Below are positions 8,330-16,260 of a stretch of 64,000 nt of DNA, in pieces. Position numbers and translations under genes: made by a program. The notes beneath the pieces are model-generated. The model was not told the DNA's origin and searched no databases. It worked only from the letters and a program-made list of their open reading frames with translations. This stretch comes from Humibacillus xanthopallidus. Lineage in GTDB: Bacteria; Actinomycetota; Actinomycetes; Actinomycetales; Dermatophilaceae. Positions within the stretch are counted from its first letter, which is position 1, and every line of letters begins with the position of its first letter. The DNA is taken from assembly GCF_006717145.1 (NCBI RefSeq), contig NZ_VFQF01000002.1, positions 744,001 to 808,000 of the forward strand, read 5' to 3'.

Positions 8330-9184
8330 TCAGCCCGCGGGCGGAGCCGTGGCATCCCCCGGGAGAATGAGCCCGACCTCGTAGGCGAGCACGACGGCCT
8401 GCACGCGGTCGCGCAGCCCCAGCTTGCGCAGCACGCTCGACGGGTGGGTCTTGACCGTCGCCTCGCCGAGGAAGAGGTGGCCTGCGATCTCGGTGTTGGA
8501 CAGCCCGCGACCCACGAGGCCGAGCACCTCGAGCTCGCGAGGGGTCAGCTCGGCCAGACGCGCGTCGGGCAGCTCGGAGTTGGGCGCGGAGAGGCGCTCG
8601 GAGGTGGGCTCGGAGAGGCGCTCGGAGGTGGGCTCGGAGGTGGGCGCGGGCCCCGGAGCCCCGCCGGACGGCATACGGGACCGGTCGTCGGACGTCATCT
8701 GCTCGATGACCCGGCGGGTCACCTCGGGCGCCAGGAGGGCGTGCCCACCGGCCACTGCCCGCACGGCCTCGACGAGGTGGTCGGCGTCGGCGTTCTTGAG
8801 CAGGAAGCCGCTGGCACCGGCGGCGAGCCCGGCGAAGACGTAGTCGTCGCGGTCGAAGGTCGTGAGGATGAGCACCTTGGACAGCCCGGCACGCACGATG
8901 CGGGACGTCGCCTCGATGCCGTCCATGACGGGCATCTGGACGTCCATGAGCACGACGTCGGGGTTCAGCTCGCCGGCGAGGCGCACCGCCTCGGCGCCGT
9001 CGGCGGCCTCGCCGACCACGTCGAGGTCGTCCTCCACCGAGAGGATGAGCGCGAAGCCGGAGCGCACGAGCTGCTGGTCGTCGACGAGCAGCACCGTGGT
9101 CCTCGCCGTGCGCTCGCTCGCCGGCTCCGGTATGCCGTCCGGCTGGCTCCCGACCCCACCGTCGGTCCCGCTGGGGCGCGTCAC
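8330..9184 (-). CDS. NarL/FixJ-family two-component response regulator
   Basis: The receiver domain (about residues 28-150) has the acidic pair in LLVDDQQL, the phospho-acceptor Asp in VVLMDVQMPVMDG (about residue 80), and the switch Thr in ILTTFD. The C-terminal LuxR-type helix-turn-helix starts at LTPRELEVLGLVGRGLSN, followed by LGEATVKTH. The GTG at 9184 overlaps the kinase stop (GTGA), indicating translational coupling. The linker contains two copies of a 24-bp tandem unit (8588-8635) encoding an 8-residue SEPTSERL-type repeat. It should activate genes on phosphorylation by the kinase at 9181-10545, most plausibly the ABC exporter downstream. Confidence 0.92.
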   Translation of the reverse strand: MTRPSGTDGGVGSQPDGIPEPASERTARTTVLLVDDQQLVRSGFALILSVEDDLDVVGEAADGAEAVRLAGELNPDVVLMDVQMPVMDGIEATSRIVRAGLSKVLILTTFDRDDYVFAGLAAGASGFLLKNADADHLVEAVRAVAGGHALLAPEVTRRVIEQMTSDDRSRMPSGGAPGPAPTSEPTSERLSEPTSERLSAPNSELPDARLAELTPRELEVLGLVGRGLSNTEIAGHLFLGEATVKTHPSSVLRKLGLRDRVQAVVLAYEVGLILPGDATAPPAG

Positions 9185-10545
9185 GACGGACCGTCCGGCA
9201 GCGGCATACGGACTCGGACGCGGTAGCCGCCGGTCACGCGGGGACCGATCTCGCTGACTCCGCCGTGCGTGGCGAGGCGCTCGCGGACCCCGAGGAGCCC
9301 GAGGCCCGACCCGGACGTGCCGGAGCGAGGGCGGCCGTCGTCGAGCACCTCCACCTCGGCGTACCCGTGGGCGAAGCCGCGGTCGGGGCGGTGGGCGACG
9401 CGCACGACGACGCTGGCCGAGGTCGCGGTGGAGTGCCTCCGGACGTTGGCCAGCGCCTCCTGCACCGTGCGGTAGAGCGAGAGCCCGACCGCGCCGGGGA
9501 CCGCGTCGACGGCACCCGGGGTGTCCTCGACGACGTGGCACGTGGCGCGCAGGCCGTCCGTCGTGCTGGACGCCACGAGGTGCGGGACGTCGGCGAGCCC
9601 GGGCTCGGGTGCGCGGGGCTCGGTGCCGGCGGCGTCGCCGCTGCGCAGGGTGCCCAGCAGGCCGCGCATCTGCGTCACTGCCTCCCGCGACGACGTCTCG
9701 ATGGAGCGCAGCGACTGCTCGGCGACGGCGGGGTCGCGGCGCAGCACGCGTCGCGCGGCGGATGCCTGGATGCCGATGACCGACACGTGGTGGGCCACGA
9801 CGTCGTGCAGCTCGCGGGCGATGCGCAGCCGCTCCTCGATGACGGCCTGCTGCTGGAGCGTGCTCGCCTGCTCGTCGATGGTGCGCGCCTGGTCGGCCAG
9901 GCGGTGCCGCTGGAAGGCGGAGCGCCAGGCGGCCTGGCCTCCGAGGACGGCCCCGCCGAAGTAGACGACGTTGACGAGCAGGCTGTAGACGACGTAGGCG
10001 CTCGTGGGGGAGAAGAGGCCCTGCCGCTTCATCGGTCGCCCGTCTCGGGCGAGGGACTGCTCGACCCCGCTGCCGATGGCGAGCTGCCAGGTGAGCCAGC
10101 CGAACATCAGCAGGAGCACCCCCGCGACCACACCGAGCATGAGACGGCGGTCGCGAGCCCACGCGACGCCGGTGAAGAGGGCGACGAAGTAGACCGCCTG
10201 GAGCGGGAGCGACACCGCCACGGCAGGCATGACGATGCCGAAGACGAAGAGGTGGACCGACAGCACGGTCGCGACAGCCAGGGGCCACCGGCGGCGCCAG
10301 GCCAGCGGCACGGTGCCGAGGACGACGGCGACGTGTGGCCAGAGCCAGGAGTCCTGCACGTTGCCGAGGGAGTCGATGCTGCGCAGCAGCTCCACCCCGA
10401 GCGAGCCTGCGGCGAGGGCGACGAGCGCGATCAGGGCGTCGATGCGTTGCGTGCGCGCGGGGTCGGCAGGCACCCGCTCCCAGTCCGAGTCGACCCCGAA
10501 GAAGGTGCGGGCCCTCGTTGCAAGACCGTGCCGCCCCCCGCGCAT
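9181..10545 (-). CDS. Sensor histidine kinase, HisKA_3 type
   Basis: This 454-residue kinase has four to six transmembrane helices in residues about 35-165 and no large extracellular domain, so it probably senses a membrane-related signal. A coiled-coil region near residue 220 leads to the phospho-acceptor block RIARELHDVVAHHVSVIG (His about 247). The C-terminal HATPase has N- and G-box elements (EALANVRRHS, SGLGLLGVRERL). Its stop overlaps the regulator's GTG start. TAGGCT, 6 nt upstream of the ATG, suggests a leaderless operon promoter. This is a NarX/DesK-like actinobacterial pair; the signal is unknown. Confidence 0.92.
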   Translation of the reverse strand: MRGGRHGLATRARTFFGVDSDWERVPADPARTQRIDALIALVALAAGSLGVELLRSIDSLGNVQDSWLWPHVAVVLGTVPLAWRRRWPLAVATVLSVHLFVFGIVMPAVAVSLPLQAVYFVALFTGVAWARDRRLMLGVVAGVLLLMFGWLTWQLAIGSGVEQSLARDGRPMKRQGLFSPTSAYVVYSLLVNVVYFGGAVLGGQAAWRSAFQRHRLADQARTIDEQASTLQQQAVIEERLRIARELHDVVAHHVSVIGIQASAARRVLRRDPAVAEQSLRSIETSSREAVTQMRGLLGTLRSGDAAGTEPRAPEPGLADVPHLVASSTTDGLRATCHVVEDTPGAVDAVPGAVGLSLYRTVQEALANVRRHSTATSASVVVRVAHRPDRGFAHGYAEVEVLDDGRPRSGTSGSGLGLLGVRERLATHGGVSEIGPRVTGGYRVRVRMPLPDGPS

Positions 10546-10551
10546 ACCCAG

Positions 10552-10557
10552 AGCCTA
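10552..10557 (-). promoter_or_regulatory. Putative -10 element (TAGGCT) of the kinase operon, leaderless
   Basis: TAGGCT on the minus strand is separated from the kinase ATG (10545) by exactly 6 nt, so the mRNA would begin at the start codon. No ribosome-binding site is visible. Confidence 0.5.
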
Positions 10558-10615
10558 GGCAGTCGCGGGGGACGGCGACTCCCCCCGGAGGGGGAGCCGG
10601 CCTCCTGGTGGCCGT

Positions 10616-10659
10616 TCGAGGTGATCCCGTGCCCCACGTGGGTGCCAGGATCACCTCGA
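10616..10659. repeat. Seventh, solitary copy of the 44-nt palindrome
   Basis: This has the same length and arms as the array at 5611-6058 (TCGAGGTGATCC to GGATCACCTCGA), with centre GTGCCCCACGTGGGTGCC. It lies 4.6 kb from the array, between the kinase promoter and the end of the protease gene. The bases that follow, TCCGGTATGCCG, are identical to those after the last array copy (6059-6070). Confidence 0.9.
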
Positions 10660-10682
10660 TCCGGTATGCCGTGTGGCGGGGT

Positions 10683-11504
10683 TCAGCTGCCGTAGACGGC
10701 GCGCACGCCGGCGCGGTCCTGGTCGGTCATCGACAGGTCGTTGGACGTGCCGTTGCACTGGGGGTAGTGCATGATCGACGCCGAGTCGTAGGGGGTCAGT
10801 GGGCGCCAGTTGTTGTCCTCGAAGCACGTGCCGGCCTCGGGACGCGTGTGCTCGTGCCGGAAGCCCAGCGTGTGCCCGAGCTCGTGGGCCATGATGTTCG
10901 ACGGCGTCCACGAGCCGGAGTTGTAGAGCGACTTCGCGTTGACGAGGATGTTGCGGCCCGACTTCGACGTGCTCGGGAAGAAGGCGCGCGCGATGTACTG
11001 CGTCGTCTTGGTGGGCTCGACGGAGAAGAGGACCGCGCTGTTGCGGGTGGTGCAGCTGCCGTCCTGGCTCGACACGTAGACGTAGTTGACCTTCGAGGAG
11101 GCCGCCTCCCACTGGGCCGCGCCCGCCGCCATGGCCTGCACGACGCGCGTGTAGTCGGCGCCGAACTTCGTGCTGACGCAGTAGGTGAGGTTGGCCGCCT
11201 GGGTGGCGGGCCACTTGTCGTCGCGGCCGCTGACGGTGTTGATGATGAGCGAGTCCTCGTCCACGTGCTTCGGCGAGGAGACCATCGAGTCGTAGAACTG
11301 GCGCAGGCCGCCCATGTTGCCCTCGGGCTCGTCGCCGTTGACGACGTAGACGCCGCCCTCGTCCTGGTAGGTGCTGGCGGCGAACTCCTGGAAGGTCGGC
11401 ACGTCGCCGGCCACAGGGGCCGCTGATGCGTTGGTCGTGGCCAGCCCCGCGGCGAAGGTGGCGGCGACGGCGATGGACAGGGTGCGGGACTTCGTGAGGT
11501 GCAT
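10683..11504 (-). CDS. Secreted zinc metalloprotease, astacin-like metzincin
   Basis: A 273-residue exported protein. A Sec signal peptide (about residues 1-29, ending ASA-AP) precedes the enzyme. The zinc site is HELGHTLGFRHEHTRPE near residue 205 (His, His and the third His of the metzincin motif) with a Met-turn SIMHYP about 45 residues later. The HExxHxxGFxHExxR plus SxMHY pair is astacin (M12A) style, though M10/M57-type 'HEIGH' peptidases look similar. Cysteines suggest disulfides. The start has AGGAG upstream. It is monocistronic and presumably degrades extracellular protein. Confidence 0.87.
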   Translation of the reverse strand: MHLTKSRTLSIAVAATFAAGLATTNASAAPVAGDVPTFQEFAASTYQDEGGVYVVNGDEPEGNMGGLRQFYDSMVSSPKHVDEDSLIINTVSGRDDKWPATQAANLTYCVSTKFGADYTRVVQAMAAGAAQWEAASSKVNYVYVSSQDGSCTTRNSAVLFSVEPTKTTQYIARAFFPSTSKSGRNILVNAKSLYNSGSWTPSNIMAHELGHTLGFRHEHTRPEAGTCFEDNNWRPLTPYDSASIMHYPQCNGTSNDLSMTDQDRAGVRAVYGS

Positions 11505-11705
11505 GTGAGTGCTCCTGGGTGTCGGGTCACCCTCGGCGCGGGCGACTCATCGCACCGTAGGACCGCGCAGGTCATTCACGGGCGAGAGTTTGGTCATGAC
11601 TCGGCAGGCGCAGGTCAAGGAACCGTCCGACGTCTTCACGGCTGGTCGCTCGACGGGACCAGGCGCGGGCTCATGCCCCCGTTGCCAGTCGGCGCCCCTC
11701 CTCCG

Positions 11706-12548
11706 TCAGGCGACGTGCGTCGGGCGCACCGGCTCGAAGGGCCGGATCTCGTCGTCGCCCTCCTGGATGATCCCGCACGACGACTCGGGCACCTCGCGCC
11801 AGGCTCCGGGCAGGTCGCGCAGCGGCTCGGACACGACGAGGCGCGCGTCGTCGCCGAGGGTCGCGAGCACCTCGACCTCGGGGTGCAGCTTGCGCAGCTC
11901 GGCCACCGCGGTCGAGTGGAAGAGGGTCCGGCTCTGGTGCTGCGACGAGTAGCGGAAAGCCCACACCGAGCTGCCGTCGCTCGTGGCGATCGTCGCCTGG
12001 ATCGGGTTGGCGACCCCCTTGCGCTCAGCAAGGTCCTCGACGAACCCGACCGCCCGAGCCACCCCGGCGATCGGGTCGTCCTGAAGGCCGAAGGTCAGTG
12101 CGAGGAAGAAGAGCACCTCCGAGTCGGTCGACCCCTCGATGTCGGGGTAGAGCGACGGGTCGACGGCGAAGACGAGGTCGCGCTTGAGCTCGTGGAAGCC
12201 GAAGACGGCGCCGTTGTGCATCCACAGCCGGTCGCCCCACCGGAAGGGGTGGCAGTTGCTGCGCTGCACCGGGGTGCCGGTCGAGGCGCGCACGTGCGCG
12301 AAGAAGAGCCCGGTGCTGACCTGGGCGGTCAGCTCGCGCAGGTTGCGGTCGTTCCACGCCGGGTCGACGTTCTTGAAGACGGCCGGGGTCGGGCCGTTGC
12401 CGTACCACCCGATGCCGAAGCCGTCGCCGTTGGTCGTCGTCGCCCCCATCGTCGAGTGGAGACTCTGCTCGATGAGCGAGTGCTCCGGCTTGAACAGGAG
12501 GTCCTCGGCGAGGACCGGGTCACCTGAGTACACCATCCATCTGCACAT
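11706..12548 (-). CDS. Class II glutamine amidotransferase (YafJ/EgtC-like)
   Basis: The protein begins MCRWM, so Cys2 becomes the N-terminal nucleophile after methionine removal, as in Ntn-type class II amidotransferases. Glutamine-binding and oxyanion elements are visible: NGDGFGIGWYG near residue 40, HVRAST, NCHPFRWGDRLWMHNGAV (about residue 97), and STDSEVLFF. At 280 residues it is a stand-alone glutaminase domain with no synthetase partner nearby, like YafJ or EgtC. No egtB/egtD neighbours support ergothioneine synthesis here, so the acceptor is unknown. The 201 bp between it and the protease start contain only the protease promoter region. Confidence 0.88.
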   Translation of the reverse strand: MCRWMVYSGDPVLAEDLLFKPEHSLIEQSLHSTMGATTTNGDGFGIGWYGNGPTPAVFKNVDPAWNDRNLRELTAQVSTGLFFAHVRASTGTPVQRSNCHPFRWGDRLWMHNGAVFGFHELKRDLVFAVDPSLYPDIEGSTDSEVLFFLALTFGLQDDPIAGVARAVGFVEDLAERKGVANPIQATIATSDGSSVWAFRYSSQHQSRTLFHSTAVAELRKLHPEVEVLATLGDDARLVVSEPLRDLPGAWREVPESSCGIIQEGDDEIRPFEPVRPTHVA

Positions 12549-12602
12549 GACTCCATGGCATCAGGGTGCGTCGACCGGCGCATCACTCGGAGCGGATGAC
12601 GG

Positions 12603-12608
12603 TAGCGT
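12603..12608 (+). promoter_or_regulatory. Putative -10 element (TAGCGT), leaderless M24 peptidase gene
   Basis: TAGCGT ends 7 nt before the ATG at 12616. No ribosome-binding site lies between them, which fits a leaderless mRNA. Confidence 0.5.
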
Positions 12609-12615
12609 CCGCAGC

Positions 12616-13743
12616 ATGGGTGTGAGTGCTGCCGTCCTCGACGTCACGACGATGCGCGACCGGCTGGGCCGGCTGCGTGACCGGGCGGCAGAGGCCGGGG
12701 TCGCGGCGGTCGTCATCACGCCCGGATCGGACCTGCGCTACCTCCTCGGGGTCGGCGGCTCCTCCTTCGAGCGGCTGACGGCGCTCGTCGTGCCGACCGA
12801 CCGGGCGCTCGCCCCCGTGCTCGTGTCTCCCGCGCTCGAGTTCGCAGGGCTGGGGCACCTGCCGCTCGACGACCTCGGGGTCGAGGTGCGCACGTGGGTC
12901 GACGGTGAGGACGCCCACGCCCTCGCCCTCGCGGGTCTCGGCGCCGGGCCCCTCGCGGTCTCCGACATGACGCCCGCCCTGCACCTGCTGCAGCTGCGCG
13001 ACGCGGGTGCCGCCGAGCAGCGCCTCGCCGGGCCGATCCTGCGCGAGCTGCGCATGCGCAAGGACGTCGTTGAGCTCAGCCAGCTGAGAGCCGCGGGCGC
13101 AGCCATCGACCGCGTCCACGCCCGCGTCGCGCAGTGGCTGCGCCCGGGCCGCACCGAGGCGCAGGTCGCGGCCGACATCGCTGCCGCCATCGTCGAGGAG
13201 GGCCACGCCGCAGCTGATTTCGTCATCGTGGGCTCTGGCCCGAACGGCGCGAGCCCGCACCACTCGGTCAGCGACCGCGTCATCGAGCGGGGTGACGTCG
13301 TCGTCGTCGACATCGGCGGCCCGCTGCCCTCGGGTTACAACTCCGACAGCACCCGCACGTATGCCGTGGGCTCACCCCACGAGCCCGACGTGGCCGGGGC
13401 CTACGCCGCGTTGCAGGCGGCCCAGCAGGCCGCCGTCGACGCGGTGCGTCCGGGGGTGACGTGCGAATCGGTCGACGCCGCAGCGAGATCCGTGCTCGCG
13501 GATGCCGAACTGGCTGATCGCTTCATCCACCGGACGGGGCACGGCATCGGCCTCGACGTGCACGAGGAGCCCTACATCGTCACGGGCAACGATCTCCCGC
13601 TCGAGGCGGGGATGACCTTCTCCATCGAGCCCGGCGTCTACGTCAGGGGGCGGTGGGGCGCTCGCATCGAGGACATCGTCGCCGTGACCCCCGAGGGCGT
13701 CGAGCGCTTCAACACCCGCCCCCACGACCTCGCCATCCTCTGA
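12616..13743 (+). CDS. M24 family metallopeptidase (Xaa-Pro aminopeptidase/dipeptidase-like)
   Basis: This 375-residue protein has an N-terminal creatinase-like domain (about 1-145) and a pita-bread catalytic domain. The dinuclear metal ligands are recognisable: Asp in VVVDIGGPLP, Asp in YNSDSTRTY, His in HRTGHGIGLDVHE, Glu in SIEPGVYV and Glu in RIEDIVAVT. It should release N-terminal residues preceding proline, or dipeptides, in the cytoplasm. I chose the ATG at 12616, supported by TAGCGT 7 nt upstream; the open frame extends far upstream antisense to the amidotransferase, which is a shadow. Confidence 0.92.
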   Translation: MGVSAAVLDVTTMRDRLGRLRDRAAEAGVAAVVITPGSDLRYLLGVGGSSFERLTALVVPTDRALAPVLVSPALEFAGLGHLPLDDLGVEVRTWVDGEDAHALALAGLGAGPLAVSDMTPALHLLQLRDAGAAEQRLAGPILRELRMRKDVVELSQLRAAGAAIDRVHARVAQWLRPGRTEAQVAADIAAAIVEEGHAAADFVIVGSGPNGASPHHSVSDRVIERGDVVVVDIGGPLPSGYNSDSTRTYAVGSPHEPDVAGAYAALQAAQQAAVDAVRPGVTCESVDAAARSVLADAELADRFIHRTGHGIGLDVHEEPYIVTGNDLPLEAGMTFSIEPGVYVRGRWGARIEDIVAVTPEGVERFNTRPHDLAIL

Positions 13744-13753
13744 CCCCGACGGT

Positions 13754-13837
13754 GTGACGACGCGGCCACTCGACAGTCGAGTGGCCGCGTGGTCACAGCG
13801 GCTGCCTTCGCCGCTCGTCGAGTGGCCGCGTCGTCAC
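13754..13837. repeat. Inverted repeat plus third copy of a CGGCCACTCGAC element
   Basis: Arms at 13754-13774 and 13776-13796 (core ACGCGGCCACTCGAC / GTCGAGTGGCCGCGT) are 21 bp, differ at one position, and are separated by one base. A third copy in the second orientation follows at 13817-13837. They lie between the convergent M24 and FAD-oxidoreductase genes and may act as a bidirectional terminator. A related arm occurs at 26021-26063. Confidence 0.85.
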
Positions 13838-13858
13838 AGCAGGCGGCTGCCTGTGACC

Positions 13859-15277
13859 TCAGGAGTCGAAGCCGACGCCGATCGTGTCGAGTGCCTTGAG
13901 CCACAGGTTGCGCTTGCCGGTGCGGTCCTCGGCAGCGAGCGCTGACCGCGTCGCCCGCACGGCGGCATACCGGATCGGCTCTGGAGGGAAGGGAATCGGC
14001 TTGCGTCGCACCATCTGCAGCCGGGTCACCTCGGTGTCGCGGCCGTCGACGAGGTCGAGCGCGACGCGCGCACCGAAGCGGGTCGAGGCGACGCCGAGCC
14101 CGGTGTAGCCGACGGCGTACGCCATGCGCCCGCCGAGGGCGGTGCCGAAGACCGGCGTGAAGCGCGAGGTCGTGTCGATGACACCGGCCCACCGGTGGGT
14201 GAACCGGATGCCGTCGAGCTGCGGGAAGATGTCGACGAAGTGGTCGGCGAGCAGACCGTGCGAGGCGTCCGACTGCTCGAGCGCGGGGTCGATGCGCCCC
14301 GGGAAGTGGTAGTTCGCGTCATAGCCGCCGAAGAGCACGCGGTCGTCGAGCGTCCTTCGGTAGTAGTGGAACTGGTTGCCGGCGTCGGTGAGCCCCTCGC
14401 GTCCCTCCCAGCCGATGGCGTCGAGCTGGGCGGGGGTCAACGGCTCCGTCATGAGCACGTGGTCGTAGACGGGCAGGACCCAGGCGCTGAAGCGCTTGAG
14501 CACGCCCTGGGCCGCGTTCGTGCCGATGACGACGCGGCGGGCGTGGACGCTGCCGTCCTCGAGCGAGACGCGCACGCCGTCGCCCTCGGCGTCGAATCCC
14601 GTTGCGCGCGTGTACTCGTGGATCCTGACGCCCAGCGACTCGGCCGCGCGAGCGAGCCCCCACACGAGCCGGGCGGGGTCGACCAGCCCGACCTCCGGGT
14701 CGAACATCCCTCCGCGGTAGAGCGGCGAGTCCACGCGCGCACGCGCGCCCGCGGCGTCGAGCAGCTCGACGTCGTAGCCGTGCGCGCGGTGCACCTCGAA
14801 CGCCTCGCGCACGGAGGGCACCTGGTGGTCGGTGAGGGCGAGGGTCAGCTCGCCGGGCACGTGGAAGTCGGCGTCGATGCCGTATGCCGTGAGCGTCCTC
14901 CCGATGGCCGCGATGTTCTCGGCCGCGAGCCGCTCGAGGGTCTCGATCTCGTCCGGCCAGCAGCCGAGGCCCTGCGACAGGCCGTGGGTGAGGCTCGGGG
15001 CGACGAAGCCGCCGTTGCGACCCGACGCACCGTCGGCGAGCCGGTCGGCCTCGATGACGACGACGTCGCGGGAAGGGTCGTCCTCCTTCGCCTGGATCGC
15101 GGTCCACAGCCCGGTGAAGCCGCCGCCCACGACCAGCAGGTCGGTGCGCGAGGCGAGGCCGGTGAGCGGAGGGCGGGGTTCGGGCCGCTCGGGCCGGTCG
15201 GTCCAGAACGGCGTGGGCGCGGCGTCGGCGAGGGCGCGCGCGGCGCGTGGGCTGAGGGCGGCGGGTCGGTTGCTCAT
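13859..15277 (-). CDS. FAD-dependent oxidoreductase (DAO/PuuB-like amine oxidase)
   Basis: A 472-residue flavoprotein of the D-amino-acid-oxidase fold. The dinucleotide-binding motif is VVGGGFTGLWTA near residue 45, followed by the VIEAD FAD-ribose site and GASGRNGGFVAP, a hallmark of gamma-glutamylputrescine oxidases and relatives. A C-terminal GYTGLGVA block completes the FAD site. It probably oxidises a secondary amine or amino-acid derivative with O2 or a quinone; no put/puu neighbours point to the substrate. Start at the ATG at 15277; the longer frame runs antisense to the GNAT promoter. Confidence 0.87.
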   Translation of the reverse strand: MSNRPAALSPRAARALADAAPTPFWTDRPERPEPRPPLTGLASRTDLLVVGGGFTGLWTAIQAKEDDPSRDVVVIEADRLADGASGRNGGFVAPSLTHGLSQGLGCWPDEIETLERLAAENIAAIGRTLTAYGIDADFHVPGELTLALTDHQVPSVREAFEVHRAHGYDVELLDAAGARARVDSPLYRGGMFDPEVGLVDPARLVWGLARAAESLGVRIHEYTRATGFDAEGDGVRVSLEDGSVHARRVVIGTNAAQGVLKRFSAWVLPVYDHVLMTEPLTPAQLDAIGWEGREGLTDAGNQFHYYRRTLDDRVLFGGYDANYHFPGRIDPALEQSDASHGLLADHFVDIFPQLDGIRFTHRWAGVIDTTSRFTPVFGTALGGRMAYAVGYTGLGVASTRFGARVALDLVDGRDTEVTRLQMVRRKPIPFPPEPIRYAAVRATRSALAAEDRTGKRNLWLKALDTIGVGFDS

Positions 15278-15428
15278 GACCCGTGTGATTCGACCACGAC
15301 GCGGGCCGGAGCGGAACCACCCATCGCACCATGACGAAACGCGGCATGACGGACGAAGTGCGAGACGCGGCCTTCTCGACGGGCGAAACCCGTTGCGGCA
15401 CGCCGGGCCGCTTTGGTTGTCTCGGGCC

Positions 15429-16232
15429 ATGACCCCCGAGGAGCTGCTGCGCGTCTTCCACGACGAGACCCGTGCGCGGATCAGGCTCGGCACGGCGCAG
15501 CGACCTATCGAGGTCGACGGCCTCATCCGGCGCGAGTACGACGTCGACGGGGGCCAGTGGAACATGGTCGAGAGTCCTGACGGGCTCGGCCCCGACCCGG
15601 ACGCCTACGACGCGATCATCGCGAGGCAACGTGACTTCTTCGCCGACCGCGGGCTGCAGGTCGAGTGGAAGACCTACGACTACGACGAGCCGGCCGACCT
15701 CGGGGAGCGGCTGCTGCGGGCCGGCTTCGTCAAGGAGGATGACGAGGCCCTCATCCTCGGTGAGGCGGCGCCCCTCGCGGCGCAGGACATCAGCCTCCCC
15801 GTCGGCGTCACCGTGCGAGCGGCCGAGACCGACGACGACTTCGCCCGCATCCGCACGATGCTCGAGGCGGTCTGGGGCAAGGAGCAGTCGTGGGTGACCG
15901 ACTCGCTGCTGCCCACGTGGCAGCGCGACCCGCGCGCCATGGACGTCGTCCTCATCGAGGAGTCGCCCGACGGGCCCGTGCTGTGCGCGGCCCGTAGCGA
16001 GTACGACGAGAGCAGCTTCACCGGCCTCTGGGGCGGCTCGACCCTGGCCGAGTGGCGTGGGCGCGGTCTCTACCGCGCGACCCTGCTGCACCGGGCGCGG
16101 CTCGGTCTCGACCGGGGCAACGACTACGTGCGCGTCGACGCCTCGCCGGGCTCCGAGCCGATCCTGCGGCGGCTGGGTCTGCACCGCGTCGCGACGACGA
16201 CGCCCTACGTCTTCGACCCGAGGGCGCGCTGA
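15429..16232 (+). CDS. GNAT-family N-acetyltransferase
   Basis: This 267-residue protein has a helical N-terminal region and a C-terminal GNAT fold (about residues 120-260); the acetyl-CoA loop region is AEWRGRGLYRATLLHRAR, matching the R/Q-x-x-G-x-G/A pattern. It is divergent from the FAD oxidoreductase across a 151-bp gap. TTGTCT ends 6 nt before the ATG, a weak leaderless candidate. The acceptor substrate is unknown. Confidence 0.83.
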   Translation: MTPEELLRVFHDETRARIRLGTAQRPIEVDGLIRREYDVDGGQWNMVESPDGLGPDPDAYDAIIARQRDFFADRGLQVEWKTYDYDEPADLGERLLRAGFVKEDDEALILGEAAPLAAQDISLPVGVTVRAAETDDDFARIRTMLEAVWGKEQSWVTDSLLPTWQRDPRAMDVVLIEESPDGPVLCAARSEYDESSFTGLWGGSTLAEWRGRGLYRATLLHRARLGLDRGNDYVRVDASPGSEPILRRLGLHRVATTTPYVFDPRAR

Positions 16233-16260
16233 CCGACCGGGGGTCTGGCACACTCCAGCC

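Noticed and set aside
8330-10654. Single 774-codon minus-strand gene
   Set aside because: Only the part from the GTG at 9184 has response-regulator homology; the rest is the shadow of the kinase gene in another frame.
12184-12615. N-terminal extension of the M24 peptidase
   Set aside because: It runs antisense to the glutamine amidotransferase and lacks domain signal; a leaderless start at 12616 explains the gene.
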